Source: Dichotomicrobium sp964540795 (GTDB taxonomy: Bacteria; Pseudomonadota; Alphaproteobacteria; Rhizobiales; Rhodomicrobiaceae). Taken from it: a stretch of 64,000 nucleotides of DNA. Where the stretch lies: positions 107,031 through 171,030 of the forward strand of contig CAZINX010000006.1 of assembly GCA_964540795.1 (NCBI GenBank). The letters run 5' to 3'. Shown here piece after piece: positions 52,877 through 61,705 of this stretch. Positions within the stretch are counted from its first letter, which is position 1; each line of letters starts with the position of its first letter. Position numbers and translations under genes: made by a program. The notes under the pieces are model-generated. The model saw only the letters and a list, made by a program, of their open reading frames with translations, was not told the DNA's origin and made no database searches.

Positions 52877-53896
52877 ATGAACGCTGTTAAGCATTTATCC
52901 CGAATTGCGCTTGGAGCCGCCGCGGCGTTCGCGCTGACGGCAACCGCCGCCACCGGCGATGTCGCCGCGCAGGAGCCGGGCGAAGGCAAGTCGATCGAGA
53001 TGGCCCGCGCCACTTGGGATACCGGCTGGTTCCAGGCCGAGCTTTACAAGCAGATGTTCGAAGAGCTTGGCTACGACGTGAGCCAGGTGCGCACGCTGGA
53101 TAACCCGCCATTCTACCAGTCGGTGGGCCAGGGCGACATCGACCTGTGGGTGAACGGCTGGTTCCCGCTGCACGACACCTATCGCGAGAACTTCGAGGAT
53201 GGCGCCTCGATCGTCGGCTATGTCGCGCAAGGCGGCGCGCTTCAGGGCTATCTGGTAGACAAGAAGTCCGCCGAAGAGTACGGCATCACCAGCATCGAGG
53301 ACTTCAAGAAGCCCGAGATAAAGGAAGCCTTCGATTCCAATGGCGACGGCAAGGCCGACCTGGTTGCTTGCCCGCCGGGCTGGGGCTGCGAGGAGAAGAT
53401 CTCCAACGATCTGGATGAGCTTGATCTGCGGGATCACATCAACCCGATCAAGGCTGGGTATTCCGCCTCGATGGCAGACGCTCTGGGCCGCTACAGGCAG
53501 GGCGATCCGATCCTGTTCTACACCTGGACGCCGAACTGGACGGTCGGCCTCCTGCAGCCGGGCACGGATGTGGTCTGGATCGAAATGCCGAACGCGACCG
53601 AGGAAACCACGGTTGCCGGCGTCGAGGGCTGCGTGAACGATCCGTGCGCGCTGGGTTGGCAGGCCAACGACATTCGTCCGGTGGCCAACGACGACTTCCT
53701 CAGCGAGAACCCGGCCGTGCGGGCTGTGCTGGAAGAGGCGCGCATTCCGCTTGACGACATCTTCGCCCAGAACGCCAAGATGAACGAGGGCGAGGATTCG
53801 CAGGAAGACATCGAACGCCACGCCACGGAGTGGATCCAGAACAACCAGGATCTGGTCGACGGCTGGCTTGAGGCCGCCCGTCAGGCCGCGATGTAA
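52877..53896 (+). CDS. proX: glycine betaine/proline ABC transporter substrate-binding protein
   Basis: 339 residues. Signal peptide to about residue 32, then the ProX-type pattern ARATWDTGWFQAELYKQM, YWVNGW-like LWVNGWFPLHDTY and FYTWTPNWTVG; Trp residues in these loops form the aromatic cage for quaternary ammonium compounds. Cysteine pairs CPPGWGC and CVNDPC may be disulfides. Strong ribosome site GAGGAGG. Separated from proW by 116 bp, allowing higher expression of the binding protein. Confidence 0.93.
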   Translation: MNAVKHLSRIALGAAAAFALTATAATGDVAAQEPGEGKSIEMARATWDTGWFQAELYKQMFEELGYDVSQVRTLDNPPFYQSVGQGDIDLWVNGWFPLHDTYRENFEDGASIVGYVAQGGALQGYLVDKKSAEEYGITSIEDFKKPEIKEAFDSNGDGKADLVACPPGWGCEEKISNDLDELDLRDHINPIKAGYSASMADALGRYRQGDPILFYTWTPNWTVGLLQPGTDVVWIEMPNATEETTVAGVEGCVNDPCALGWQANDIRPVANDDFLSENPAVRAVLEEARIPLDDIFAQNAKMNEGEDSQEDIERHATEWIQNNQDLVDGWLEAARQAAM

Positions 53897-53979
53897 TTGG
53901 GGTTTTGCGGGGGTGGTCTTTCGCCGCCCCCGGCCTCTATTGAGGCGGTGACGGCATCAGCCCGGAGCCGCGGGAGAAC

Positions 53980-54003
53980 GGGCGCGATTGCCGCGCCCTT
54001 TTT
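53980..54003 (+). terminator. intrinsic terminator of proVWX
   Basis: GGGCGCG, 5-nt loop, CGCGCCC, TTTTT. The complementary strand lacks a T-run. Confidence 0.88.
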
Positions 54004-54033
54004 CTTTGCTCCAACGCTTCTGCCGCGAGCCGC

Positions 54034-54450
54034 CTATTCGTCGCGATATATCTTTTCGCGCTTTTCGTGGCGCTCCTGCGCCTCCACGCTCAGCGTTGCG
54101 ATCGGTCGCGCATCCAGCCGCTTCACCCCGATCGGCTCGCCGGTCTCCTCGCAGTACCCGTAGCTGCCGTCTTCGATCCGCTCCAGCGCCGCGTCGATCT
54201 TCGCAATCAGCTTGCGCTGGCGGTCCCGCGCGCGCAGCTCCAGCGCCCGGTCGGTCTCCGAGGACGCTCGGTCTGTCAGGTCGGGATGCTGTTCGGAGTC
54301 CTGAAGGTTGTCCAGTGTCTCACGGCTTGAGCGCAAAATCTCGTCTTTCCAGTCGAGGAGCTTCCTCCGGAAATATTCGCGCTGCCGGTCGTTCATAAAC
54401 GGTTCGTCTTCCGACGGCCGATAATCGTCCGGCAGTTCCGTCACGCCCAT
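54034..54450 (-). CDS. dksA: RNA polymerase-binding transcription factor DksA
   Basis: 138 residues. Coiled-coil tip DxxDxA present (Asp57, Asp60, Ala62 in DLTDRAS), needed for action in the RNA polymerase secondary channel. In the C-terminal globule only one Cys remains (Cys100 in YGYCEETGEPIG; the C4 zinc finger reads C, T, S, A), the alpha-type single-cysteine form. It works with ppGpp in the stringent response. The start at 54450 follows GAGG; a longer frame begins at 54498. Confidence 0.93.
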   Translation of the reverse strand: MGVTELPDDYRPSEDEPFMNDRQREYFRRKLLDWKDEILRSSRETLDNLQDSEQHPDLTDRASSETDRALELRARDRQRKLIAKIDAALERIEDGSYGYCEETGEPIGVKRLDARPIATLSVEAQERHEKREKIYRDE

Positions 54451-54660
54451 GAATGCCTCGTCGAAAGTGATTGGCGTCTCAACGCACAGGTTCCGCACCC
54501 GGCCGACGCAGGGCCGATCCCCAGTTGTGTGAAGCTGCTGGTCCGTGGCTTCATCCAGCCCTAGGGAGGTTGTCCCTCTGCTCGCCGGCGTCCGACGCGT
54601 CTCATCTGCCCAAAACGAAGCTGCCCCTGTGTGGGACCGATGCCACAGATTTCCGCTGTC

Positions 54661-54688
54661 TATGTACCTTTATGCCGGGAGGTGTCAA
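54661..54688 (-). promoter_or_regulatory. probable dksA promoter
   Basis: Minus strand TTGACA (54683-54688), 16-bp spacer, TACATA (54661-54666). The -35 is perfect. Leader of about 200 nt to the dksA start. Confidence 0.5.
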
Positions 54689-54749
54689 GTCTCGGAAAAA
54701 GGGTGTGGCGTCAAGCGCGGGGGCATGGTCGGCGCGCGGCGCTCACGCA

Positions 54750-55697
54750 TCAGGCCGCCTGCCGGAAATTGTCGCGCGGCGCGGCATCAGCGAAGGCGGC
54801 GACGCCCAGCAAACCGACCCGGCCATTGTCGAAACAGCCCAGCACGCGCCCGTCATCGCGCAGCGCCACTTCGCGCAGCGCGGCCTGCGGCCAGCCGTTC
54901 TGCGAACAGGCGAGCACCTTCACCAGCCCGGTGCTGTCCGGGAACTGCGTCAGCCTGCAGCGCCCCAGTTCCAGGCTCACCGGCTCCAGCCCGCGCCCCA
55001 GATCGAGCGTCACTGGCCCGAGGTCGGCGAGCCGTCCGCGCGCATCGAAGGCGAAGTCGTGCTCGACGGTCTGCCAGCCACGCGCGACAGCAGGGGTGCT
55101 CAGCGCGTTGCCCATGACGCGGTAGAGCAGACGCCAGCAATCCGCGCCGATTCTGGCCCAGCGCAGGCGTACCGTGACCGCGCGCCCGCGGATGTCGAAC
55201 ACGCCGATTTCCCCGCCAGCGAGCCCCTGCTGCGCCAGCGCGTCGGGGTCGGCCTCCGCATCCCCGGCCTCCGTCACCGGCGTTCTGGGCAGATTGGCCT
55301 TGTAGCGGATCGCCGTGGTGGCGCGCGCCGGCATGATCGGCCCTTCCTCCAGCCGGATCGGGGCGAGCCGTAGGGCCTGCTCGGGCGCGTCGCCATCATC
55401 CGCGCGTCCCATCAGAACAAGGCCCTCGTCATTAACAAGGTAGCCCAGCCGGTCCGGCGCGAAATCAAGCTGTCTTGTCAGTCGCGGCGTGGTATCGAAA
55501 ATGAGCTGTCCGTCCTCGACGGCCACCGGAGCGCCGGCATAGACCGGGCGCGGAGTGTCCGCAGCCTCGCGCGTGGGCGGAGACGGCCAGGACGGCGCGG
55601 GCGCATCGGGCTGGAGATAGCGCGCAATGTCTTCAAGCCGGGAGATCGGCTTGCCGATCTGGCTCATCGCGGCGCTGAAGAGGCGAAAGGCCCACAT
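54750..55697 (-). CDS. flagellar hook protein FlgE-like orphan lacking the D0 ends
   Basis: 315 residues. I recognise FlgE-type segments in the normal order: PIRLEEGPIMPARATTAIRYKANLP (113-137, split; compare FlgE PxxATT...NLP), IGVFDIRGRAVTVRL near 164-178 (FlgE VYDSLGNAHTLTL) with GADCWRL, HDFAFDARGRLADLGPVTLDLG near 213-234, LTQFPDSTG near 249 and QNGWPQAALREVALRDDGRV (266-284) with FDNGRVGLLGVAAF, the hook equivalents of QNGYAxGxLxxVxIDxDGxV and YSNGQTxALGQVALATF. The N-terminal helix with ...ISDNIANxNTxGYK and the C-terminal D0 helix are absent. Good ribosome site GGAG. Known annotation may be a DUF. Not in a flagellar cluster; dksA is next. Confidence 0.6.
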   Translation of the reverse strand: MWAFRLFSAAMSQIGKPISRLEDIARYLQPDAPAPSWPSPPTREAADTPRPVYAGAPVAVEDGQLIFDTTPRLTRQLDFAPDRLGYLVNDEGLVLMGRADDGDAPEQALRLAPIRLEEGPIMPARATTAIRYKANLPRTPVTEAGDAEADPDALAQQGLAGGEIGVFDIRGRAVTVRLRWARIGADCWRLLYRVMGNALSTPAVARGWQTVEHDFAFDARGRLADLGPVTLDLGRGLEPVSLELGRCRLTQFPDSTGLVKVLACSQNGWPQAALREVALRDDGRVLGCFDNGRVGLLGVAAFADAAPRDNFRQAA

Positions 55698-55830
55698 GTC
55701 GCTACTCCAGACAGGTCTACGGCGGCGTGCGCGCTCGGCGGCTTGTCCACGGCGGCAGTTTTCAAATTGACACGAAAGTGATTAACGAATTGACAACGCA
55801 TGACCCATCCCGGCCAGCGAGTCGCCGCGC

Positions 55831-57297
55831 ATGAGCCTGACCGATTTCACCGGCAAACCGACCGATGCCCTGCGCAATGCCGGCGCGCTTGCTGGCGACC
55901 TGCTGCGCCCGACCATCCGGCTCGGCGTGACAGGGCTGGCGCGCGCGGGCAAGACAGTGTTCATCACCTCGCTGGTGCACAACCTTCTGCATGGCGGGCG
56001 GCTGCCATTTTTCGATGCGATGGCGCAGGGGCGGATCGAGCGCGTGTATCTTGAGCCGCAGCCGGACGATGACGTGCCGCGCTTCGCCTATGAGGATCAC
56101 CTTGCCGCGATGACCGGGACGGACCGGCACTGGCCGCAGAGCACCCGGCACATCAGCGAGCTGCGCGTGACCATCGAATACGAGCCGGAGGCGTTCTGGC
56201 GGCGGCAGCTTGGCCCGGCGCGGCTGCATATCGACATTGTCGATTATCCCGGCGAGTGGCTGCTCGATCTGGCGCTTCTCGACATGAGCTATGAGACGTG
56301 GTCGCGCCTCGCGCTGGAGATGGCCGAGCGGCCCGAGCGGGCGGAGATAGCCGCGCCGTTCCAACGGTTCCTGTGCGAGGTCGATCCGGCCGCGCCGCAG
56401 GACGAGGCGCAGGCGCGGAAGGGCGCGCATCTCTTCACCGACTATCTGCGCGCGAGCCGGGATGCCGCGCTTGGGCTGGTGGCGACGCCGGGGCGTTTTC
56501 TGCTGCCCGGCCAGTTCGAGGGGACGCCCGCCGTCACATTCTGCCCGCTTCCCGCTCCCGACGGCGCGACGCCGGGGCGCGGCACGCTATGGGCAATGAT
56601 GGAGCGGCGCTTCGAATCCTACAAATCCGCGGTGGTGCGGCCGTTCTTCCGCGATCATTTCGCGCGGCTGGACCGGCAGATCGTGCTGGTTGATGTGCTG
56701 AGCGCGCTGGCCAACGGGCCGCAGGCGATCGCGGAGATGGAGCGCGCGCTGGCGCGCATCCTCGAATGCTTCAATCCCGGCGCGAAAAGCTGGCTGGAGC
56801 TTGTGCTGGGCCGGCGCATCGACCGGGTGCTGTTCGCCGCCACCAAGGCCGACCACGTGCACAGCGAGGGCCACGACCGGCTGGAAGCAGTGCTACGGCA
56901 TATGGTGCGCGCGGCGTCCGGGCGGGCGGAAGGCGCGGGCGCGGAGGTCGATGCGGTGGCGCTGGCAGCGGTGCGTGCGACGCGGGAGGCCGAGATCAGG
57001 CGGGGCGGTGAGCGGCTGCCGACAGTCGTGGGCTGCCCCGTCGCGGGCGAGCGGGTCGGGACGGAGATCTTCGACGGCGCGCGCGAGGCGGCAATCTTCC
57101 CCGGCGACCTGCCAGCCGACCCGGCGGCGGCGCTTGCGCCCGGCTTCACGCTGAGCGACTCGGCGGGCGGTGACTTCGCCTTCGTCCGGTTTCGCCCGCC
57201 GAGGGTCCAGCGCACCGCCCTTGGCGAACTGTCGCCGCTGCCGCATATCCGGCTGGACCGCGCGCTCAACTTCCTCATTGGAGATCGCATCGCATGA
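55831..57297 (+). CDS. ycjX: YcjX family P-loop protein
   Basis: 488 residues (DUF463). Walker A GLARAGKTVFITSLV at 34-48, IDIVDYPGEWLLDL near 138 as Walker B-like, and ATKADHVHSEGHDRLEAVL near 335. YcjX is a predicted GTPase-like cytosolic protein, heat or phage shock linked in enterobacteria. Coupled to ycjF by a four-base overlap. The pair recurs in alphaproteobacteria. Confidence 0.92.
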   Translation: MSLTDFTGKPTDALRNAGALAGDLLRPTIRLGVTGLARAGKTVFITSLVHNLLHGGRLPFFDAMAQGRIERVYLEPQPDDDVPRFAYEDHLAAMTGTDRHWPQSTRHISELRVTIEYEPEAFWRRQLGPARLHIDIVDYPGEWLLDLALLDMSYETWSRLALEMAERPERAEIAAPFQRFLCEVDPAAPQDEAQARKGAHLFTDYLRASRDAALGLVATPGRFLLPGQFEGTPAVTFCPLPAPDGATPGRGTLWAMMERRFESYKSAVVRPFFRDHFARLDRQIVLVDVLSALANGPQAIAEMERALARILECFNPGAKSWLELVLGRRIDRVLFAATKADHVHSEGHDRLEAVLRHMVRAASGRAEGAGAEVDAVALAAVRATREAEIRRGGERLPTVVGCPVAGERVGTEIFDGAREAAIFPGDLPADPAAALAPGFTLSDSAGGDFAFVRFRPPRVQRTALGELSPLPHIRLDRALNFLIGDRIA

Positions 57298-58310
57298 GCC
57301 AGCCGCGCAAGCCCGCCGTGTTCAGCGCCGACGACCCGGCGATTCATGTGAGCGCGCCGCCTGAGCCTGAGCCGGAGACTGAGCTTCACGCGCCCGAACC
57401 GGCCCCGAAGCGTGGCTGGCGCTGGGGCGCGCTGCTGTTGTCCGCGCTGGGTGGGCTGATCGCGCTGGCGCTCACCTCCTGGACGATACAGACCGTCACA
57501 GCCCTATTCGCCGCGGGCGGCTGGCTCGGATGGGCGGCGCTGGGGCTGGCGGTCCTTGCCGGCGTATCAGCGTTGATGCTGCTGATCGCCGAGATTGCCG
57601 GGCTGATGCGCCTTGGGCGCGTGACACGGCTGCGCGCGGATGCGGCAAGCGCGCTTTCCGCGGCGGAGGATAGCGCCGAGCCGGAACCCCGGCGGCTCAA
57701 GGCCGTTCGCGGCGTGGTCGGATCGCTGGAGCGCCTGCTGGACGGCCGCCCCGACACCGCCTGGCAGCTCCGCCGCTTCCGCGAGCATCGCGGCGATGTC
57801 ATCGACCCGCGCGGGCTGATGGTGCTGGCCGAGCGCGAACTCCTGCAGCCGCTCGATCAGCGCGCCAGCGCCATGATCGCGGCTTCGGCCCGGCGCGTCT
57901 CGGTCATCACGGCGATCAGCCCGTCCGCGCTCGTTGATGTCGGCTTCGCGGCTTACGAGAACCTGCGGCTGATGCGCCGGCTGGCGACGCTCTATGGCGG
58001 GCGGCCCGGCTTTTTCGGGCTGATGCGGCTTGCGCGGATGGTCATCGCGCATCTGGCCGTCACTGGCGGGGTGGCGATGGGCGACGATATTGTGCAGCAA
58101 GTGGTTGGGCACGGGCTGACGGCGCGGCTTTCGGCCCGGCTCGGTGAGGGGATCGTCAACGGCGCCTTCACCGCGCGCATCGGCATTGCGACGCTGTCGC
58201 AGTGCCGCCCGCTGCCCTACATCGAAGCGCCGCCGCCGCGCCTGCGCGCGCTGTTGGCCGATCTGATACGCCGTGAGCGCCGGGCCGCGCGTGAGGAACC
58301 GCCGCAATGA
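57294..58310 (+). CDS. ycjF: YcjF/TIGR01620 family inner-membrane protein
   Basis: 338 residues. Proline-rich N-terminal tail (about 1-40), two transmembrane helices (about 44-68 and 76-104) and the conserved soluble DUF697-type part (SVITAISPSALVDVGFAAYENLRLMRRLATLYGGRPG, residues about 200-235, split). Translationally coupled to ycjX. Function unknown. Confidence 0.9.
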   Translation: MSQPRKPAVFSADDPAIHVSAPPEPEPETELHAPEPAPKRGWRWGALLLSALGGLIALALTSWTIQTVTALFAAGGWLGWAALGLAVLAGVSALMLLIAEIAGLMRLGRVTRLRADAASALSAAEDSAEPEPRRLKAVRGVVGSLERLLDGRPDTAWQLRRFREHRGDVIDPRGLMVLAERELLQPLDQRASAMIAASARRVSVITAISPSALVDVGFAAYENLRLMRRLATLYGGRPGFFGLMRLARMVIAHLAVTGGVAMGDDIVQQVVGHGLTARLSARLGEGIVNGAFTARIGIATLSQCRPLPYIEAPPPRLRALLADLIRRERRAAREEPPQ

Positions 58311-58361
58311 GATGTGGCGCATGGGGCGCGTCTCGGAAAGGTTTGGAGACAGGAGAGGGGC

Positions 58362-58418
58362 GAGAGACGGAGCCCGAGCGGGGGGCGGGGTATGACGGGC
58401 ACGGTGGCTCCGTCTCTC
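58362..58418. repeat. 13-bp perfect inverted repeat
   Basis: GAGAGACGGAGCC (58362-58374) and GGCTCCGTCTCTC (58406-58418), 31-nt loop. Just downstream of ycjF. First of a series of dyads in this 490-bp spacer. Confidence 0.7.
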
Positions 58419-58462
58419 AACTCGGTATTTCGTTTGTCCGGCGCGTCCGGTCCGCGAGGGGC

Positions 58463-58501
58463 GCGCCGTGCACAAGTGAGGGGCGGACTTGCGCACGGCG
58501 C
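58463..58501. repeat. 15-bp inverted repeat with one mismatch
   Basis: GCGCCGTGCACAAGT (58463-58477) and ACTTGCGCACGGCGC (58487-58501) with a 9-nt loop. Very stable as RNA. A smaller GCCGCG/CGCGGC hairpin follows at 58519-58536, then TTTTTT at 58550-58555. Confidence 0.7.
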
Positions 58502-58559
58502 TATTGGGGCACGCGGGAGCCGCGAAAACGCGCGGCAGGGATACGCAGTTTTTTGTGTT

Positions 58560-58599
58560 GCCAGGCCGATCCGCGGCTCGTCGCCTGAACCGGCCTGGC
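58560..58599. repeat. 9-bp perfect inverted repeat
   Basis: GCCAGGCCG (58560-58568) and CGGCCTGGC (58591-58599), followed by TGTTT. Could be a weak terminator for plus-strand transcription. Confidence 0.55.
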
Positions 58600-58797
58600 T
58601 GTTTACTGGCCAGAGACGCTTGGCCGTTGCCGGTCAGTCGGAAGCAGGGCAGCAAATCACCGCTGCTTCGCTGCGCCGCAAACCTGCTCGGCGTCTCGGA
58701 TAATGGCCTTTGACTCCACTCGCACTTCACGCAACTCTCATACTCGGGCAACGCAACGCTTACGCCGACGCAACGCTTACGCGACCCGTGGCGGCCG

Positions 58798-58992
58798 TCA
58801 GGACAGCCGCAAAGCCATCGAGGGGTCCGGGAAGCGATCGCGCACCTCGCGCGCTTCCGACAGAGCCTGTGGATCGTCCGAGCGCAAGCATTCCGCAATC
58901 AGTTCCAGCAACGAGGCGTGCATTTGCCGCTCCGCATTGGTCTGGGGCGGCGTCTGTGCCAGGAACCGCAGTATTTCACCGTAATCAGGCAT
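58798..58992 (-). CDS. small hypothetical soluble protein
   Basis: 64 residues, MPDYGEILRFLAQTPPQTNA... acidic-helical, ending FPDPSMALRLS. The frame extends upstream to 59190 but the extra residues look unlike protein; the ATG at 58992 gives a compact helical product. No family recognised. Divergent from phnM. Rated plausible because the amino-acid composition is protein-like. Confidence 0.55.
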   Translation of the reverse strand: MPDYGEILRFLAQTPPQTNAERQMHASLLELIAECLRSDDPQALSEAREVRDRFPDPSMALRLS

Positions 58993-59277
58993 CACGCTCG
59001 ACCCGTTTCGCTGCCTTGCTGGCTTGCGCTTTCCGTTACTGCACCGTCTGTTGTGATATTTGTGTCCCGCGCGTGTGACGAAAAAAAGGCCGAGGCAGGA
59101 AAATATCTTGACACATGCAAACACCACACAGCCACACTGCGTCGCCTCGGCAACAGATATGCACTGGGGAGAAAGCCGCGGCGCTTTCATCGGGCGGCCA
59201 TACGCCGCTGGCAGAGTGCGGCAGATCGATTAGTCTGGGCCGCAACCGCCCTGCTGACACATCACTTGAGACGATTG

Positions 59278-60438
59278 ATGCAAAGTACATTGTCCGAAAA
59301 AGAACAGGTCCTGACCAACGCGCGGGTCGTGTTGCCCGAGGAGGTGATCGACGGCACGGTCGCGATTCGCGGCGGCGTCGTCGCGGCGGTCGATGATTCG
59401 CCCAGCCGCCTGCCCGGCGCGGAGGACTGCGAAGGCGATCTGCTGCTGCCCGGCCTCATAGAGTTGCACAGCGACAATCTGGAGCGCCACGTTATGCCGC
59501 GCCCCGGCACGCAGTGGCCGGTGGATGCGGCGGTGCTCAACCACGACCGGGAGATGACCGCCTTCGGCGTCACCACGGTTTGCAACGCGCTATGCGTCGG
59601 CGAAGTGCACGCCCAGGCGATGCGCGTCGCGCTGCTCGACGAGATGGCGAGCGGGCTGGACCGCCAGATGGATGCCGGCACGCTTAAGGCCGACCATTAT
59701 CTGCACTGGCGCTGCGAATTGAGCTATGGCGGGCTGCTTGAGCTGCTGGAGCCGCTGCTGAACCATTCGCGGCTGCGCATCCTCTCGCTGATGGACCACA
59801 CGCCGGGTCAGCGCCAGTTCACCGACGTCGCGCGCTATGCGGCCTATTATCAGGGCAAGTTCAATATGTCGGATGCCGAGCTTGCCGCCTTCATCGCCGA
59901 GCGCAAGGCGGATCAGGAACGGCATAGCGCGGACAACCGCGTGCAGGTCGTCCGCTGGGCGCATGATCGCCGGCTGGTTTTGGCCAGCCATGACGATGCG
60001 ACGGTGGAGCATGTGTCCGAAGCCGCTGCCGACGGTGTCGCGGTCGCGGAGTTTCCGACGACGCTGGCGTCCGCTCGGGCCGCGCATGAGGCGGGACAGG
60101 CGGTGCTGATGGGCGGGCCGAATATCGTGCGCGGCGGTTCCCACTCAGGCAATGTCAATGCACTCGAACTTGCCGAAGCGGGCACGCTCGACGTTCTCTC
60201 CGGCGACTACGTGCCGGCCGCGCTGGGGCACGCCATGCTGCTGTTGCCGCGCGTCTGCGAACAGATCAGCCTGCCGGAGGCAGTCGCAATGGCTACGCGT
60301 AATCCCGCGCGTGCGATCGGCCTCGATGATCGCGGCGAGATCGCCGCAGGGCAGCGCGCCGACCTGGTCCGCGTGCATGACCGCGACGGAATGCCGGGTG
60401 TGCGCGCGGTCTGGTGCGCGGGCAAGCGGATTGCGTGA
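59278..60438 (+). CDS. phnM: ribose 1-methylphosphonate 5-triphosphate diphosphatase
   Basis: 386-residue amidohydrolase-fold enzyme. PGLIELHSDNLERHVMPRPG near 59 and the metal-binding HDRE and SHDDAT (near 239), GGPNIVRGGSHSGN near 280 and LSGDYVPAAL near 305 are PhnM signatures. In phosphonate breakdown it removes pyrophosphate from the ribose triphosphate intermediate. Here it stands with phnN only; the C-P lyase core is not in the window. TGATG overlap with phnN. Confidence 0.93.
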   Translation: MQSTLSEKEQVLTNARVVLPEEVIDGTVAIRGGVVAAVDDSPSRLPGAEDCEGDLLLPGLIELHSDNLERHVMPRPGTQWPVDAAVLNHDREMTAFGVTTVCNALCVGEVHAQAMRVALLDEMASGLDRQMDAGTLKADHYLHWRCELSYGGLLELLEPLLNHSRLRILSLMDHTPGQRQFTDVARYAAYYQGKFNMSDAELAAFIAERKADQERHSADNRVQVVRWAHDRRLVLASHDDATVEHVSEAAADGVAVAEFPTTLASARAAHEAGQAVLMGGPNIVRGGSHSGNVNALELAEAGTLDVLSGDYVPAALGHAMLLLPRVCEQISLPEAVAMATRNPARAIGLDDRGEIAAGQRADLVRVHDRDGMPGVRAVWCAGKRIA

Positions 60439-61055
60439 TGGCGGGCGCGGAGGAGAGCGGGCCGGGCGTTCTGGTGCTTGTCGCGGGGCCGTCGGGCGCG
60501 GGAAAGGACACGCTGATCGGCGCGGCCCGCGCGCATTTCCATAGTGACGCGCGCTTCACCTTTCCGCAGCGGGTGGTCACGCGGGCGAGCGATGTGACCG
60601 AGCAGGTGCGTCAGGTTTCGCCCGGTGACTTCGACGCCATTGAGCAGCGCGGCGGCTTCCTGCTTGCGTGGCGCGCGCACGGGCTGGCCTATGGCGTGCC
60701 GTTTGAGGCGCGCGATCATCTCGCCGATGGGCGGGTCGTCGTCGTCAATGTCTCGCGGCGGATCATCAGCGCGGCGTTCAGCGCATGGCCGCGCAGCCAT
60801 GCCGTCTACGTCCATGTCGCGGAGGACATCCGTCAGGCGCGGCTGCAGCGCCGGGGCCGCGAGACGGCCGAGCAGATCGGCGCGCGCCTGTCCCGCAACG
60901 CGCCAACGGCCGGACCGGCGAGCTATTCGCCGGAAGGGGCGACCATCATCGACAATTCCGGCCCGGTGGCGCTCGCGACGCAGAGCTTCATCGATGTGCT
61001 GGAGGCTCAGGCGGCGAGAGCGCAGCGCGCGATGAGCCGGAAGGGCGCGGCCTGA
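60438..61055 (+). CDS. phnN: ribose 1,5-bisphosphate phosphokinase
   Basis: 205 residues. P-loop VLVAGPSGAGKDTL near 13, guanylate-kinase-like core with GGFLLAWRAHGLAYGVP, and RRGRETAEQIGARLSRN as the lid. It phosphorylates ribose-1,5-bisphosphate to PRPP. Overlaps phnM by one base; its last 49 bases also encode the C-terminus of the convergent DUF1045 gene. Confidence 0.92.
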   Translation: MAGAEESGPGVLVLVAGPSGAGKDTLIGAARAHFHSDARFTFPQRVVTRASDVTEQVRQVSPGDFDAIEQRGGFLLAWRAHGLAYGVPFEARDHLADGRVVVVNVSRRIISAAFSAWPRSHAVYVHVAEDIRQARLQRRGRETAEQIGARLSRNAPTAGPASYSPEGATIIDNSGPVALATQSFIDVLEAQAARAQRAMSRKGAA

Positions 61056-61705
61056 TCCGGCTCGCCGAGCAGGCACAGGCTGCCGATCTCCAGCGGCGCG
61101 ACGGTGAGCGGCTGAAGGCGCGGGGCGAGCGCAGTCTGCACCTCGTCAAGCGGCTCGGGCGCAAGCGGCCCCGCCAGCGTGATGTGAAACAGAAAATCGC
61201 TCAGCACATATGGATAGCCGAAATCGCGCACGAACCGGCGCTGGCGTTCGGAGTGCTGTTCGGCCGGGTAGCGCGCCAAGTCCGTCTCGGTGGCCGGCGC
61301 GCGGAAGGCATTAAAGTGTGTCACCGCTTCGGCCGCCAGCCAGTCGAGCCGCGCCGTGCCGCCTTCCGGGATCAGCGCGAGATGCCGGGAGAAGCGCGAC
61401 AAGCGGAGCGGCCCCGTGCGCCGCGCGGTGCGGCGGACGCAGAACGCGCGAAGCTCATCGGCCAGCGTCTCGCCGGTGACGCCTTCCGCTGGCCGGAATG
61501 GCGCTACGATCGTCCCGTGCAGCGTGTAGCGCCGTGGGCGGGCAATCGCTTCAGCGGCCGCGTCCGCCGGCAATCCGAAGGTCGCGGGCGCACCCACCGC
61601 GCCGCGCTCCGGGCATATGCCGAACCATTCGCACCCGAATGCCGCCAGCGCGCTGTCCGCCGGGGGAAGCCAGAAGATCGCATAGCGCGTAAAGTCTTCG
61701 CTCAT
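61007..61705 (-). CDS. DUF1045 phosphonate-associated protein (2H phosphoesterase fold)
   Basis: 232 residues. Two HxT-type motifs, HGTIVAP near 63 and HITLAGPL near 175, define the 2H phosphoesterase superfamily; the opening RYAIFWLPPADSALAAFG is that of DUF1045 (TIGR03223), a protein repeatedly encoded with phn genes. Probably acts on a cyclic phosphate of the ribose-phosphonate pathway (inference). Its 3' end overlaps phnN by 49 bp on the opposite strand; it is coupled to otsB upstream by an ATGA overlap. Confidence 0.85.
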   Translation of the reverse strand: MSEDFTRYAIFWLPPADSALAAFGCEWFGICPERGAVGAPATFGLPADAAAEAIARPRRYTLHGTIVAPFRPAEGVTGETLADELRAFCVRRTARRTGPLRLSRFSRHLALIPEGGTARLDWLAAEAVTHFNAFRAPATETDLARYPAEQHSERQRRFVRDFGYPYVLSDFLFHITLAGPLAPEPLDEVQTALAPRLQPLTVAPLEIGSLCLLGEPDQAAPFRLIARCALAA

